A stretch of 15,303 bases of DNA from TMED109 sp002684605 (GTDB lineage Bacteria; Pseudomonadota; Alphaproteobacteria; TMED109), in contig CAJWSU010000031.1 in NCBI GenBank assembly GCA_913046335.1, positions 1 through 15,303 on the forward strand, given 5' to 3'. The position numbers and the translations under genes were made by a program. Of this stretch, positions 1-7,114 are shown piece by piece. Numbering within the stretch: the first letter of the stretch is position 1; the number at the start of each line of letters is the position of its first letter. The notes under the pieces were generated by a model. It worked only from the letters and a program-made list of their open reading frames with translations, was not told the origin of the DNA and did not search any database.

Positions 1-264
1 TATGTTGAACTAGAAAATGATATTGATTTAACTTCTTTAAAGAATGCTTTAAATAATGGAGAAGGAGTTATATATTCTTCATCTGATTACCATACACCTT
101 TAGATAGTATTGGTCAGGATGCTGTATATGTTTCTAGGTTAAGAAGAGATTTAAAAAAAGAAAATGCTTTTAATTTATGGATAGTTTCTGATAACCTACT
201 AAAAGGTGCAGCATTAAATTCTGTTCAAATAGGTGAAGCCTTAATAAAAAAGAAAATGGTCTGA
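1..264 (+). CDS. asd: Aspartate-semialdehyde dehydrogenase, C-terminal part (5' end outside window)
   Basis: The reading frame is open from base 1 and ends at TGA 262-264, giving the last 87 residues. They match the C-terminal end of aspartate-semialdehyde dehydrogenase: a GQDAVYVSRLRRD stretch followed by the closing signature W-I-V-S-D-N-L-L-K-G-A-A-L-N-S-V-Q-I-G-E. The enzyme makes aspartate semialdehyde from aspartyl phosphate with NADPH, feeding lysine, threonine and methionine synthesis in the cytoplasm. The catalytic Cys and the NADP domain lie upstream of the window, so they cannot be checked. The gene ends 5 nt before sdhC, so the two are probably co-transcribed although they are metabolically unrelated. 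The C-terminal signature makes the family call secure. Confidence 0.9.
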   Translation, partial: YVELENDIDLTSLKNALNNGEGVIYSSSDYHTPLDSIGQDAVYVSRLRRDLKKENAFNLWIVSDNLLKGAALNSVQIGEALIKKKMV

Positions 265-269
265 TACAT

Positions 270-641
270 ATGAATAAAAAAATTAAACCTCTTTCACCAC
301 ACCTATCTATATATAAACCTCAAATCACTTCTATAATGTCTATATCTCATAGGCTGTCAGGTATATTTCAATCTTTTGGAAATGTAATGATTTTTTTGTT
401 TTTTATTTTAATTTTGGTAGAGGAAAAATATTATAATTTAGCTATGTTTTTTTTTAATAGTTATTTAGGAATAGTTTTTACTTTCTTATATATCTTTTCT
501 TTATGCTATCATGCTTGTAATGGTATTAGACATCTGGTTTGGGATTTAGGGTATGGTTTTGAATTAAAGAATGTCTACATCAGTGGTTATTTTACTATAG
601 CTATAGCTCTTATTTTAAATATTTTAGTATGGGTTTTATGA
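270..641 (+). CDS. sdhC: Succinate dehydrogenase cytochrome b556 subunit (SdhC)
   Basis: This 123-residue protein is one of two membrane anchors of respiratory complex II; it binds heme b and ubiquinone in the inner membrane. The N-terminus PLSPHLSIYKPQ is typical of SdhC. Ser24 and Arg28, in SISHRLSG, align with the quinone-site Ser27 and Arg31 of E. coli. His81, in YHACNGIRHLVWDLG, aligns with heme ligand His84. Three hydrophobic segments are visible, at about 32-50, 63-86 and 103-123. The ATG at 270 lies 5 nt after asd and has only a weak upstream purine run. The 3' end overlaps sdhD as ATGA. Length is normal for the family. Confidence 0.95.
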   Translation: MNKKIKPLSPHLSIYKPQITSIMSISHRLSGIFQSFGNVMIFLFFILILVEEKYYNLAMFFFNSYLGIVFTFLYIFSLCYHACNGIRHLVWDLGYGFELKNVYISGYFTIAIALILNILVWVL

Positions 642-1012
642 TTACTGGTAATAAGCAACAAGAGATTAAAAGTAAAAAAAGCTCAGGTCTTAGTCATTGG
701 TGGCAGCAAAAGCTCACTGCTATATTATTGTTACCAATAACGGTTTGGTTTATTAATAGTTTTCCTAGTTTTATGAGCTTAAGTTACCAAGAAAAGTTTA
801 ACTGGCTGTATAATAAACCGAACTGTTATTTGTTATCCTTTTTCTTTATAGTTTCAAGTTATCATATGAAATTAGGGCTTACGGTTGTAATTGAAGATTA
901 TATACACAATGATAGTTTAAAAAAAATCTTAAGTATCTTTATATCCGTATTAGTGTTTAGTACTATTTTAATAACATTGCTATTGTGTTTAGGCAAAAAT
1001 GTAGGTGCATAA
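638..1012 (+). CDS. sdhD: Succinate dehydrogenase membrane anchor subunit (SdhD)
   Basis: This 124-residue protein is the second membrane anchor of complex II. His76, in SSYHMKLGL, is the expected second axial ligand of heme b. Asp87-Tyr88, in IEDYIHN, correspond to the quinone-site Asp82-Tyr83 pair of E. coli SdhD. Hydrophobic segments lie at about 26-45, 63-85 and 97-118. I chose ATG 638 because it overlaps the sdhC stop as ATGA, the coupling form seen elsewhere in this window. An in-frame ATG at 629 would add only three residues. Overall sequence conservation is low, as usual for SdhD, so the call rests on the His/Asp-Tyr motif, the topology and the position between sdhC and sdhA. Confidence 0.92.
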   Translation: MITGNKQQEIKSKKSSGLSHWWQQKLTAILLLPITVWFINSFPSFMSLSYQEKFNWLYNKPNCYLLSFFFIVSSYHMKLGLTVVIEDYIHNDSLKKILSIFISVLVFSTILITLLLCLGKNVGA

Positions 1013-1013
1013 G

Positions 1014-2804
1014 ATGAAAAAATCATACGATATTATAGAACATAATTACGACGTAATAGTTGTAGGTGCTGGTGGAGCAGGATTAAGGGCTACATTAGGC
1101 CTAGTAGAAAATGACCTTAAGGTAGCATGTATTACAAAAGTTTTTCCTACTAGAAGTCATACAGTAGCTGCACAAGGGGGTATTAGTGCTGCTTTAGGTA
1201 ATATGGGAGATGATAAATGGCATTGGCATATGTATGACACAGTAAAAGGATCAGACTGGTTAGGTGATCAAGATGCTATAGAATATATGTGCAGAGAAGC
1301 TATACCAGCAGTAGTTGAATTAGAACATTATGGAGTTCCTTTTTCTAGAACACCCGAAGGAAAAATATATCAAAGGCCTTTTGGAGGGATGACTACAGAA
1401 TTAGGTGATGGCCCCCCTGCAAACAGAACTTGTTCTGCAGCAGATAGAACGGGACATGCCATTTTGCATACTCTTTATCAGCAGTCTATTAAAAATAAAG
1501 CTGAATTTTTTATTGAGTACATAGCATTAGATTTAATTATGGATGGAGCAAATGGTTGTACTGGTGTTATGGCATGGTGCTTAGAAGATGGTACTATGCA
1601 TAAGTTTAATGCGCATAAAGTGATATTAGCTACTGGTGGATACGGACGAGTATACTTTTCAGCTACTTCAGCTCATACATGTACAGGAGACGGTAATGCA
1701 ATGGCTTTAAGAGCCGGTGTACCCTTGCAAGATATGGAATTTGTTCAATTTCACCCCACAGGTATTTACGGAGCAGGTTGTTTAATTACAGAGGGAACTA
1801 GAGGTGAAGGTGGATATTTAACAAACTCAGAGGGCGAAAGGTTTATGGAAAGATATGCCCCTAATGCAAAAGACCTTGCATCAAGAGACGTAGTTGCTAG
1901 ATCTATGACAATCGAAATTAATGAGGGAAGGGGAGTAGGGCAAAGCTCAGATCATATTCATTTAAATCTAAATCACTTAGACCCCAAGGTAATTAATGAT
2001 AGGCTTCCTGGAATTTCAGAAACAGCAAAAATATTTGCAGGCGTAGATGTTACTAAAGAGCCTATTCCTGTAATTCCTACTTGTCATTATAATATGGGAG
2101 GAATTCCAGCAAAATTTACTGGAGAAGTAGTAACTAATTTAGATGGGAAAAATGACGAAATTGTTCCTAATTTATATGCGATAGGAGAAGCTGCTTGTGT
2201 ATCTGTTCATGGAGCTAACAGATTAGGGTCTAACTCTTTGTTGGACTTAGTGGTGTTTGGACGGAGTGTTGCAAAACATATTTCAAAAGAGTTAAAAGCT
2301 AATGGAAAAGCACCTCCTAGTAAAAAGAACTCTGAGACAAAGTCATTGGAGAGATTTGATGAAATAAGGTTTTCAAACGGTGATACCCCTGTTGCAGATA
2401 TTAGACTTAAAATGCAAAAATCAATGCAAACCTATTGTGCTGTTTTTAGAACAGGAGAAGGACTTAATAAAGGAAATAAAGAAATGTTAAACTTAATGGA
2501 GCAGTTTGATAAAGTAGGAACAAAAGATAAGTCTTTAGTTTGGAATACAGATCTTCTCGAAACATTGGAATTACAAAACTTATTACAACAGGCAGTTGTA
2601 ACTATGAAGTCAGCTGAAAATAGAAAAGAGAGTAGAGGGGCTCACGCTAGAGGTGATTTTCAGGAGAGAAATGATAAAGATTGGTTGTTTCACTCTCTGA
2701 CTTGGCTACAAAATAATGAAGTAAAAATGGGTAGTAGACCTGTGACATTAAGAGCCATGTCTAATGAGGTTCAATCTTTTCCTCCGAAAGCGAGGGTATA
2801 TTAA
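1014..2804 (+). CDS. sdhA: Succinate dehydrogenase flavoprotein subunit (SdhA)
   Basis: This 596-residue catalytic subunit of complex II oxidises succinate to fumarate with covalently bound FAD, on the cytoplasmic side of the membrane. The FAD-binding GAGGAG is at residues 18-23. His49, in SHTVAAQGG, is the histidyl-FAD attachment site. Active-site residues match E. coli: His247 and Thr259-Glu260 (HPTGIYGAGCLITEGTRGEGG region), Arg291, His358 (CHYNMGG) and Arg403 (HGANRLGSNSLLD). Length is normal. I chose ATG 1014, one base after the sdhD stop; an in-frame GTG at 1005 inside sdhD would add three residues and is less likely. The gene overlaps sdhB by one base (TAATG). Confidence 0.98.
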   Translation: MKKSYDIIEHNYDVIVVGAGGAGLRATLGLVENDLKVACITKVFPTRSHTVAAQGGISAALGNMGDDKWHWHMYDTVKGSDWLGDQDAIEYMCREAIPAVVELEHYGVPFSRTPEGKIYQRPFGGMTTELGDGPPANRTCSAADRTGHAILHTLYQQSIKNKAEFFIEYIALDLIMDGANGCTGVMAWCLEDGTMHKFNAHKVILATGGYGRVYFSATSAHTCTGDGNAMALRAGVPLQDMEFVQFHPTGIYGAGCLITEGTRGEGGYLTNSEGERFMERYAPNAKDLASRDVVARSMTIEINEGRGVGQSSDHIHLNLNHLDPKVINDRLPGISETAKIFAGVDVTKEPIPVIPTCHYNMGGIPAKFTGEVVTNLDGKNDEIVPNLYAIGEAACVSVHGANRLGSNSLLDLVVFGRSVAKHISKELKANGKAPPSKKNSETKSLERFDEIRFSNGDTPVADIRLKMQKSMQTYCAVFRTGEGLNKGNKEMLNLMEQFDKVGTKDKSLVWNTDLLETLELQNLLQQAVVTMKSAENRKESRGAHARGDFQERNDKDWLFHSLTWLQNNEVKMGSRPVTLRAMSNEVQSFPPKARVY

Positions 2805-3577
2805 TGGTTGAGTTATTACTTCCGAAAAATTCTAGAGTTGTTAAGGGGAAAAAATATAAAGCTGAAACAAGCAATAAAAAAGTCAAAACTTTTGCAATTT
2901 ATAGGTATGATCCAGATAGTAATGATCAACCAAGAATAGATAGTTACGATGTTGACCTTAGCCAAACTGGACCAATGGTCTTAGATGCTTTGATCAAAAT
3001 TAAAAATGATATAGACCCTACGCTGACTTTTAGAAGATCATGTAGAGAAGGAGTTTGTGGAAGCTGTTCAATGAATATAGATGGAACAAATACTCTAGCT
3101 TGTACCAAGTATACAAATGATGTAAAAGGTACTATTAATATTTACCCTTTGCCTCATATGCCGGTGATTAAAGATTTAGTACCAGATCTCAAGCATGTCT
3201 ACGAACAATATAGCTCAATTGAGCCTTGGCTCAAAACTTCAAAAAAACCTGATAGAGAGATAGAACAATCTCCAGAAGAAAGAAAAGAGCTTGATGGATT
3301 ATATGAATGTATTATGTGTTTTTGTTGTTCAACTAGCTGTCCTAGCTATTGGTGGAATGGAGATAAATATTTAGGTCCAGCTATTTTACTTCAGGCTTGG
3401 AGATGGATAGCTGATAGTAGAGATGAGGCTACTGATGACAGGTTAGACAAATTAGAGGACTCATTTAAATTGTATAGATGTCATACAATAATGAACTGTA
3501 CAAAAACGTGCCCTAAAGGGTTAAACCCTGCAAAGGCTATTTCAAAAATCAAACAAAAAATATTGGCTAAGAATTGA
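2804..3577 (+). CDS. sdhB: Succinate dehydrogenase iron-sulfur subunit (SdhB)
   Basis: This 257-residue subunit carries electrons from FAD to ubiquinone through three clusters. Cys80, 85, 88 and 100 form the [2Fe-2S] site (SCREGVCGSCSM...LAC). Cys169, 172, 175 and 236 fit the [4Fe-4S] site, and Cys179, 226 and 232 the [3Fe-4S] site, all spaced as in E. coli SdhB. Trp184 in SYWWN matches the quinone-site Trp164. The N-terminal segment MVELLLPKNSRVVKGKKY is of the alphaproteobacterial and mitochondrial type and is one of the best clues to the host lineage. The start ATG overlaps the sdhA stop by one base. The 3' end overlaps the next gene by 4 nt (TTGA). Confidence 0.98.
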   Translation: MVELLLPKNSRVVKGKKYKAETSNKKVKTFAIYRYDPDSNDQPRIDSYDVDLSQTGPMVLDALIKIKNDIDPTLTFRRSCREGVCGSCSMNIDGTNTLACTKYTNDVKGTINIYPLPHMPVIKDLVPDLKHVYEQYSSIEPWLKTSKKPDREIEQSPEERKELDGLYECIMCFCCSTSCPSYWWNGDKYLGPAILLQAWRWIADSRDEATDDRLDKLEDSFKLYRCHTIMNCTKTCPKGLNPAKAISKIKQKILAKN

Positions 3578-4512
3578 TAGGAATAATATACCTTTTTTTA
3601 GGAATATTAATACTTTATTTTACTGGAAATTGGTTGGTTTCCGGTTCAACTTCTTTAGCTAAACACTTAAATGTTCAGCCTTTTATTATAGCTCTTACTT
3701 TAGTAGCGTTTGGAACTTCAGCTCCTGAATTAGCTATCTCAGTAAACTCTGCATTAAAGGGTTACTCAGGAATAACAATTGGTAATATAGTTGGTTCTAA
3801 TATTGCTAATGTTTTATTTGCAATACCACTAGCTTTCCTTATAAAAATACCTAAAAGTTCAGATATTAAAAAAATTGATTGTTTATATTTAGTATTAGCA
3901 ACAGTTTTTTTTATTTTCGTATTTTTAAAGGTTCAATTTTTTAGCTTTCATTCAGGGGTATTAATGATTTTAATGCTTCTTACTTATTTAGCATATGTAA
4001 TTTTTGAAGCTGTTAAGGGAAAAAGAGCAATTAGTACAGAAGATATAACAACAAGTTTTTCTCTTAAAAAATCAATGTTTTTTTTATTTATAGGGTTGGT
4101 TGGTGTTGTAGTTGGTGCAGATATTTTAGTAAAAGGAGCAACTATGACAGCAAGTTTATTTGGGATTAGCCAAACTATTATTGGTCTGACTATTGTTGCA
4201 ATAGGTACCTCTATTCCAGAAGTTGTGACTTCGATGATAGCGGCATATAGAGGACAGACTGGCTTTATATTGGGAGCTATCCTTGGATCAAATTTTTTTA
4301 ACTTATTAGCAGTAACAGGTGTAGCTTCTATAATAACTAGAATCTCTGCTGAAAATACCCTAAATAATATTGATATTATTTATCTTATATTATCTACAAT
4401 AATATTTACTTTAATAGCTTTTTACACAAAATTTCTAAACAAAAAGCTAGTATCACTTATATTGATTTCTTATATTATTTATGTTCTATTTATTTATATT
4501 AGAATGACCTAG
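3574..4512 (+). CDS. CaCA-family Na+/Ca2+-type antiporter (YrbG-like), TTG start
   Basis: This 312-residue inner-membrane protein has about ten hydrophobic segments. It carries the two alpha-repeats that define the calcium/cation antiporter superfamily. Repeat 1 has GTSAPE (47-52) and GSNIAN (74-79); repeat 2 has GTSIPE (211-216) and GSNFFN (238-243). Glu52 and Glu216 are the expected cation-binding acids. A lysine-rich loop around 146-167 separates the two inverted halves. The first 50 residues align with the family's first membrane helix and alpha-1 region, which supports the TTG start at 3574. That codon overlaps the sdhB stop as TTGA and has no good ribosome binding site, so translation is probably coupled to sdhB. 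The ion carried (Ca2+/Na+, Ca2+/H+ or other) cannot be read from sequence. It has no obvious metabolic link to its neighbours. Confidence 0.9.
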   Translation: MIGIIYLFLGILILYFTGNWLVSGSTSLAKHLNVQPFIIALTLVAFGTSAPELAISVNSALKGYSGITIGNIVGSNIANVLFAIPLAFLIKIPKSSDIKKIDCLYLVLATVFFIFVFLKVQFFSFHSGVLMILMLLTYLAYVIFEAVKGKRAISTEDITTSFSLKKSMFFLFIGLVGVVVGADILVKGATMTASLFGISQTIIGLTIVAIGTSIPEVVTSMIAAYRGQTGFILGAILGSNFFNLLAVTGVASIITRISAENTLNNIDIIYLILSTIIFTLIAFYTKFLNKKLVSLILISYIIYVLFIYIRMT

Positions 4513-4515
4513 GAG
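4511..4515 (+). promoter_or_regulatory. Shine-Dalgarno site of mmsA
   Basis: AGGAG begins inside the TAG stop of the antiporter gene and ends 6 nt before the mmsA ATG at 4522. It is one of only two clear Shine-Dalgarno sites in the window and fixes the mmsA start. Confidence 0.75.
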
Positions 4516-4521
4516 AATTAA

Positions 4522-6012
4522 ATGAATTTGATAAAACATTATATTGGCGGAAAAGAAGTTGAAGGGGGAAGCAGGAAAGGAAATGTTTTTAATCCTGCTA
4601 CAGGTGAAATTATTTCAGAAGTCTCTTTAGGCGATGGTTCACTAGTTCAACAAGCCGTTGATTCTTCTAGCCAAGCTTTGGAAAAGTGGAAATATACTAC
4701 ACCAGCAAAAAGAGCAAGTATAATGTTCCGTTATAAAAACTTACTTGATAATAATTCAGCTAAGATAGCAGAGCTTGTGTCAAGAGAACACGGTAAAACA
4801 ATTGAAGATGCTAAAGGATCACTTCAAAGAGGAATAGAAGTTGTAGAGTATGCTTGTGGAATACCAAATCTTTTAAAGGGAGAGTACTCAAATCAAGTAG
4901 GTTCAGGTATTGATACATTCTCTATGAAACAAGAGTTAGGTATATGTGCAGGCATTACTCCCTTTAATTTTCCAGTGATGATTGCATTATGGATGTTTCC
5001 GTTAGCAGTAGCATGTGGTAATACATTTATACTTAAGCCTTCAGAGAGAGACCCGTCAAGTACAATTGAACTAGTAAGGCTCTTTGAGAAAGCAGGTGCT
5101 CCTCCAGGGTTAGTAAACTTAGTTAATGGTGACAAAGAAGTTGTAGATGCAATCATTGAGCATGAAAAAATTAAAGCGATAAGTTTTGTAGGTTCTAGTA
5201 AAGTAGCATCATATATTTATCAAAAATCTGCATCTTTTAATAAAAGAGTTCAAGCATTAGGAAGTGCAAAAAATCATATGCTCATTATGCCAGATGCTGA
5301 TATAGAGCAAGCTTCAGATGCATTAATTGGAGCAGCCTATGGTTCTGCTGGAGAAAGGTGCATGGCGATTTCAGTTGCAGTAGCTATTGGTGATTCTGCA
5401 GATAAATTAATAGAAAATATAACGCCTAAAATTAATAATATTAAAGTAGGTCCTTATAATGATGAGGCATCTGATATGGGTCCTGTAGTTAGCAAGGAGG
5501 CCTTTGAAAGAATTAATGGGTTAATTAAGAGTGGAGTAGAAGAAGGAGCTAACTTAGTTGTAGATAGAAGGAATGTAGATTTACAAGGATATGAGAATGG
5601 TTATTTTGTGGGGCCATGCCTTTTTGATAATGTTAAAGATAATATGAGAATATATAAAGAGGAAATATTCGGACCAGTATTGAGTATTGTTAGAGCTAAA
5701 ACTTATGAAGAAGGTCTCAAGTTAGTCAAAGAAAACCCTTATGGAAATGGATGTTCTATATTTACAAGAGATGGAGATACTGCTAGAAATTTTTCTAATG
5801 AAGCAAATGTAGGTATGATAGGTGTAAATATTCCTATTCCAGTTCCTGTAGCTTACTTTAGTTTTGGTGGGTGGAAAAATTCTATTTTTGGTGGGCATAA
5901 TGCGTATGGTATGGAAGGCATTAAGTTTTATACAAATATTAAGACTATTACTACTAAGTGGCCCAAGGGTATTAGAGAAGGAGCAGAATTTAAAATGCCT
6001 ATATTAAGTTAA
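4522..6012 (+). CDS. mmsA: Methylmalonate-semialdehyde dehydrogenase (CoA-acylating)
   Basis: This 496-residue cytoplasmic member of the aldehyde dehydrogenase family oxidises malonate or methylmalonate semialdehyde with NAD+ and CoA to acetyl-CoA or propionyl-CoA plus CO2/bicarbonate. It acts late in valine and related catabolism. Cys280 in GSAGERCMA is the catalytic thiol, and Asn149 in TPFNFPVM is the oxyanion-hole residue. The segment VQALGSAKNHM (243-253) is the MmsA form of the region that carries the general-base Glu in hydrolytic aldehyde dehydrogenases; the change fits CoA-dependent deacylation. The C-terminal GGWKNSIFGGHNAYGMEG and KTITTKWP are family-typical. Length is normal. It sits 9 nt after the antiporter gene and 1 nt before zapE. 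Placement in a TCA block makes sense because propionyl-CoA can be turned into succinyl-CoA, but the genes for that conversion are not here. Confidence 0.95.
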   Translation: MNLIKHYIGGKEVEGGSRKGNVFNPATGEIISEVSLGDGSLVQQAVDSSSQALEKWKYTTPAKRASIMFRYKNLLDNNSAKIAELVSREHGKTIEDAKGSLQRGIEVVEYACGIPNLLKGEYSNQVGSGIDTFSMKQELGICAGITPFNFPVMIALWMFPLAVACGNTFILKPSERDPSSTIELVRLFEKAGAPPGLVNLVNGDKEVVDAIIEHEKIKAISFVGSSKVASYIYQKSASFNKRVQALGSAKNHMLIMPDADIEQASDALIGAAYGSAGERCMAISVAVAIGDSADKLIENITPKINNIKVGPYNDEASDMGPVVSKEAFERINGLIKSGVEEGANLVVDRRNVDLQGYENGYFVGPCLFDNVKDNMRIYKEEIFGPVLSIVRAKTYEEGLKLVKENPYGNGCSIFTRDGDTARNFSNEANVGMIGVNIPIPVPVAYFSFGGWKNSIFGGHNAYGMEGIKFYTNIKTITTKWPKGIREGAEFKMPILS

Positions 6013-6013
6013 A

Positions 6014-7101
6014 ATGAATTTGTGTAGTCCATTAAAGAATTTGTATAATGATCAGGTAAAAAAAAAAAAATCAAGTATCATTCTTTTCAACAAGATTTAG
6101 TTGATTTACTAGATAAGACTTACCAAATCATTTGTAAAGATTATTCTGTATTATTTTTATTTTTTAAAAGAAAAAAAAGTAATAGTATTTATATTTCTGG
6201 GCCTCCTGGAGGAGGAAAAACATTTATAGTTAATTTATTTTTTTCTTTAATTAAAAAAAATAAACTAACTACGAAAACTATTAGATTCCATTTTCAGGAG
6301 TTTATGTCAATGGTTCATGATGATGTAAATAGCAAAAGAAAAAAGAAAAAATCAAAGCCTTTAGAAAGAGTGGCTCGAGATTTAGCAAAAAAATATAAAT
6401 TAGTAATATTTGATGAGTTAGAAATACTAGACATAGCTGATGCTATGATAGTTTCTAATTTATTTAATTTACTTATAGATAAGGGTGTTTCTTTTATTAT
6501 AACTTCAAATTACAAACCTAATGATCTATATAAAAATGGTTTGCAAAGAAGTCAGTTTGAACCTTTTATAGAACTTATAAATGATAGAATGAATGTAATA
6601 GAAATAAAGAATGATATAGATCTAAGGTTTATAGAAAAAATAAAGAATGCAAATAATTTTTTATATCCATTAAACTCCTTAACACAAAAAAAAATAAATT
6701 ATTTATTTTTACGTTTATGTAAAAAAGAAAAGCCTAAAGAGCAAAGAATATTTTCGATGGGTAGAGAGTTAATTTTTAAAAAAACTATTAAATTTATAGT
6801 TTTTTTAGACTTTAGTTTTATTTGTTCCTATAAATTTTCACCTAATGATTATATAAAAATATCAAATACATATAATACTTTTTTTATTGATAAAATTCCA
6901 TTATTAGGTAGAAATAAGATGAATGAAATTAGAAGGTTTATAATATTGATAGATATTTTGTATGAAAAAAAGAAATATATTATCATTAGATCAGAAAAAA
7001 AATTATCGGATATGGTATCTATGAAAAATTCACTAATCCCATTCAAAAGAACTATGTCAAGAATTTCTGAAATGACTTCATCTGAATGGAATCAAAATTA
7101 A
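6014..7101 (+). CDS. zapE: ZapE/AFG1-type ATPase, reading frame broken in an A13 tract
   Basis: ATG 6014 follows the mmsA stop by one base and opens MNLCSPLKNLYNDQVKKKK. This frame then leaves the A13 run at 6058-6070 in the wrong phase and stops at TAG 6098-6100. The rest of the protein continues from the same run in another frame to TAA 7099-7101. Joining them (net gain of one A, or loss of two) gives about 362 residues, a normal ZapE length. Numbering for the joined form: Walker A GPPGGGKT 63-70, RFHFQEFM 91-98, Walker B VIFDE 131-135 followed by DIADAMI, sensor TSN 164-166, DLYKNGLQR 171-179, and near the C-terminus RRFIILIDILYE and FKRTMSRISEMTSSEW. The downstream frame has no ATG, GTG or TTG before ATG 6304, and that start would remove the P-loop. 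ZapE is a cytoplasmic ATPase tied to Z-ring constriction; AFG1 relatives act in mitochondrial protein quality control. The usual GxVGxGK P-loop is here GPPGGGK. The gene is more AT- and lysine-rich than its neighbours. It may be intact but misread, rescued by slippage, or newly broken. Confidence 0.85.
6058..6070 (+). repeat. A13 homopolymer at the zapE frame break
   Basis: Thirteen consecutive A follow GGT and precede TCAAG. It is the longest single-base run I see in the window; other A or T runs reach about 8-9. It encodes the lysine cluster between NDQV and IKYHS of ZapE. Fourteen A (or eleven) would keep the gene in frame; thirteen does not. Runs this long are prone to sequencing miscalls, replication slippage and RNA polymerase slippage. 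Confidence 0.95.
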
Positions 7102-7102
7102 A

Positions 7103-7108
7103 AAGGAG
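7103..7108 (+). promoter_or_regulatory. Shine-Dalgarno site of mdh
   Basis: AAGGAG ends 6 nt before the mdh ATG at 7115, in the largest gap of the window (13 nt). It is the strongest ribosome binding site here, so mdh can be translated well without coupling to zapE. That matters if zapE translation terminates early. Confidence 0.8.
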
Positions 7109-7114
7109 CATACT

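Noticed and set aside
1005..1013. GTG 1005 as the sdhA start
   Set aside because: It would add only three residues and overlap sdhD by 8 nt. ATG 1014 directly after the sdhD stop gives the expected N-terminus.
6044..6049. A perfect TATAAT just upstream of the A13 run, a possible internal promoter starting transcripts near the A tract
   Set aside because: No convincing -35 element lies at the right distance, and in DNA this AT-rich the hexamer also appears inside other genes, for example in sdhC near 334. Only 5'-end mapping could revive it.
6304..7101. Taking ATG 6304 as the true start of a 265-residue protein
   Set aside because: The same frame upstream encodes the Walker A loop and the RFHFQE segment of ZapE, so this start would delete the nucleotide-binding site; the ATG is simply the Met of QEFM.
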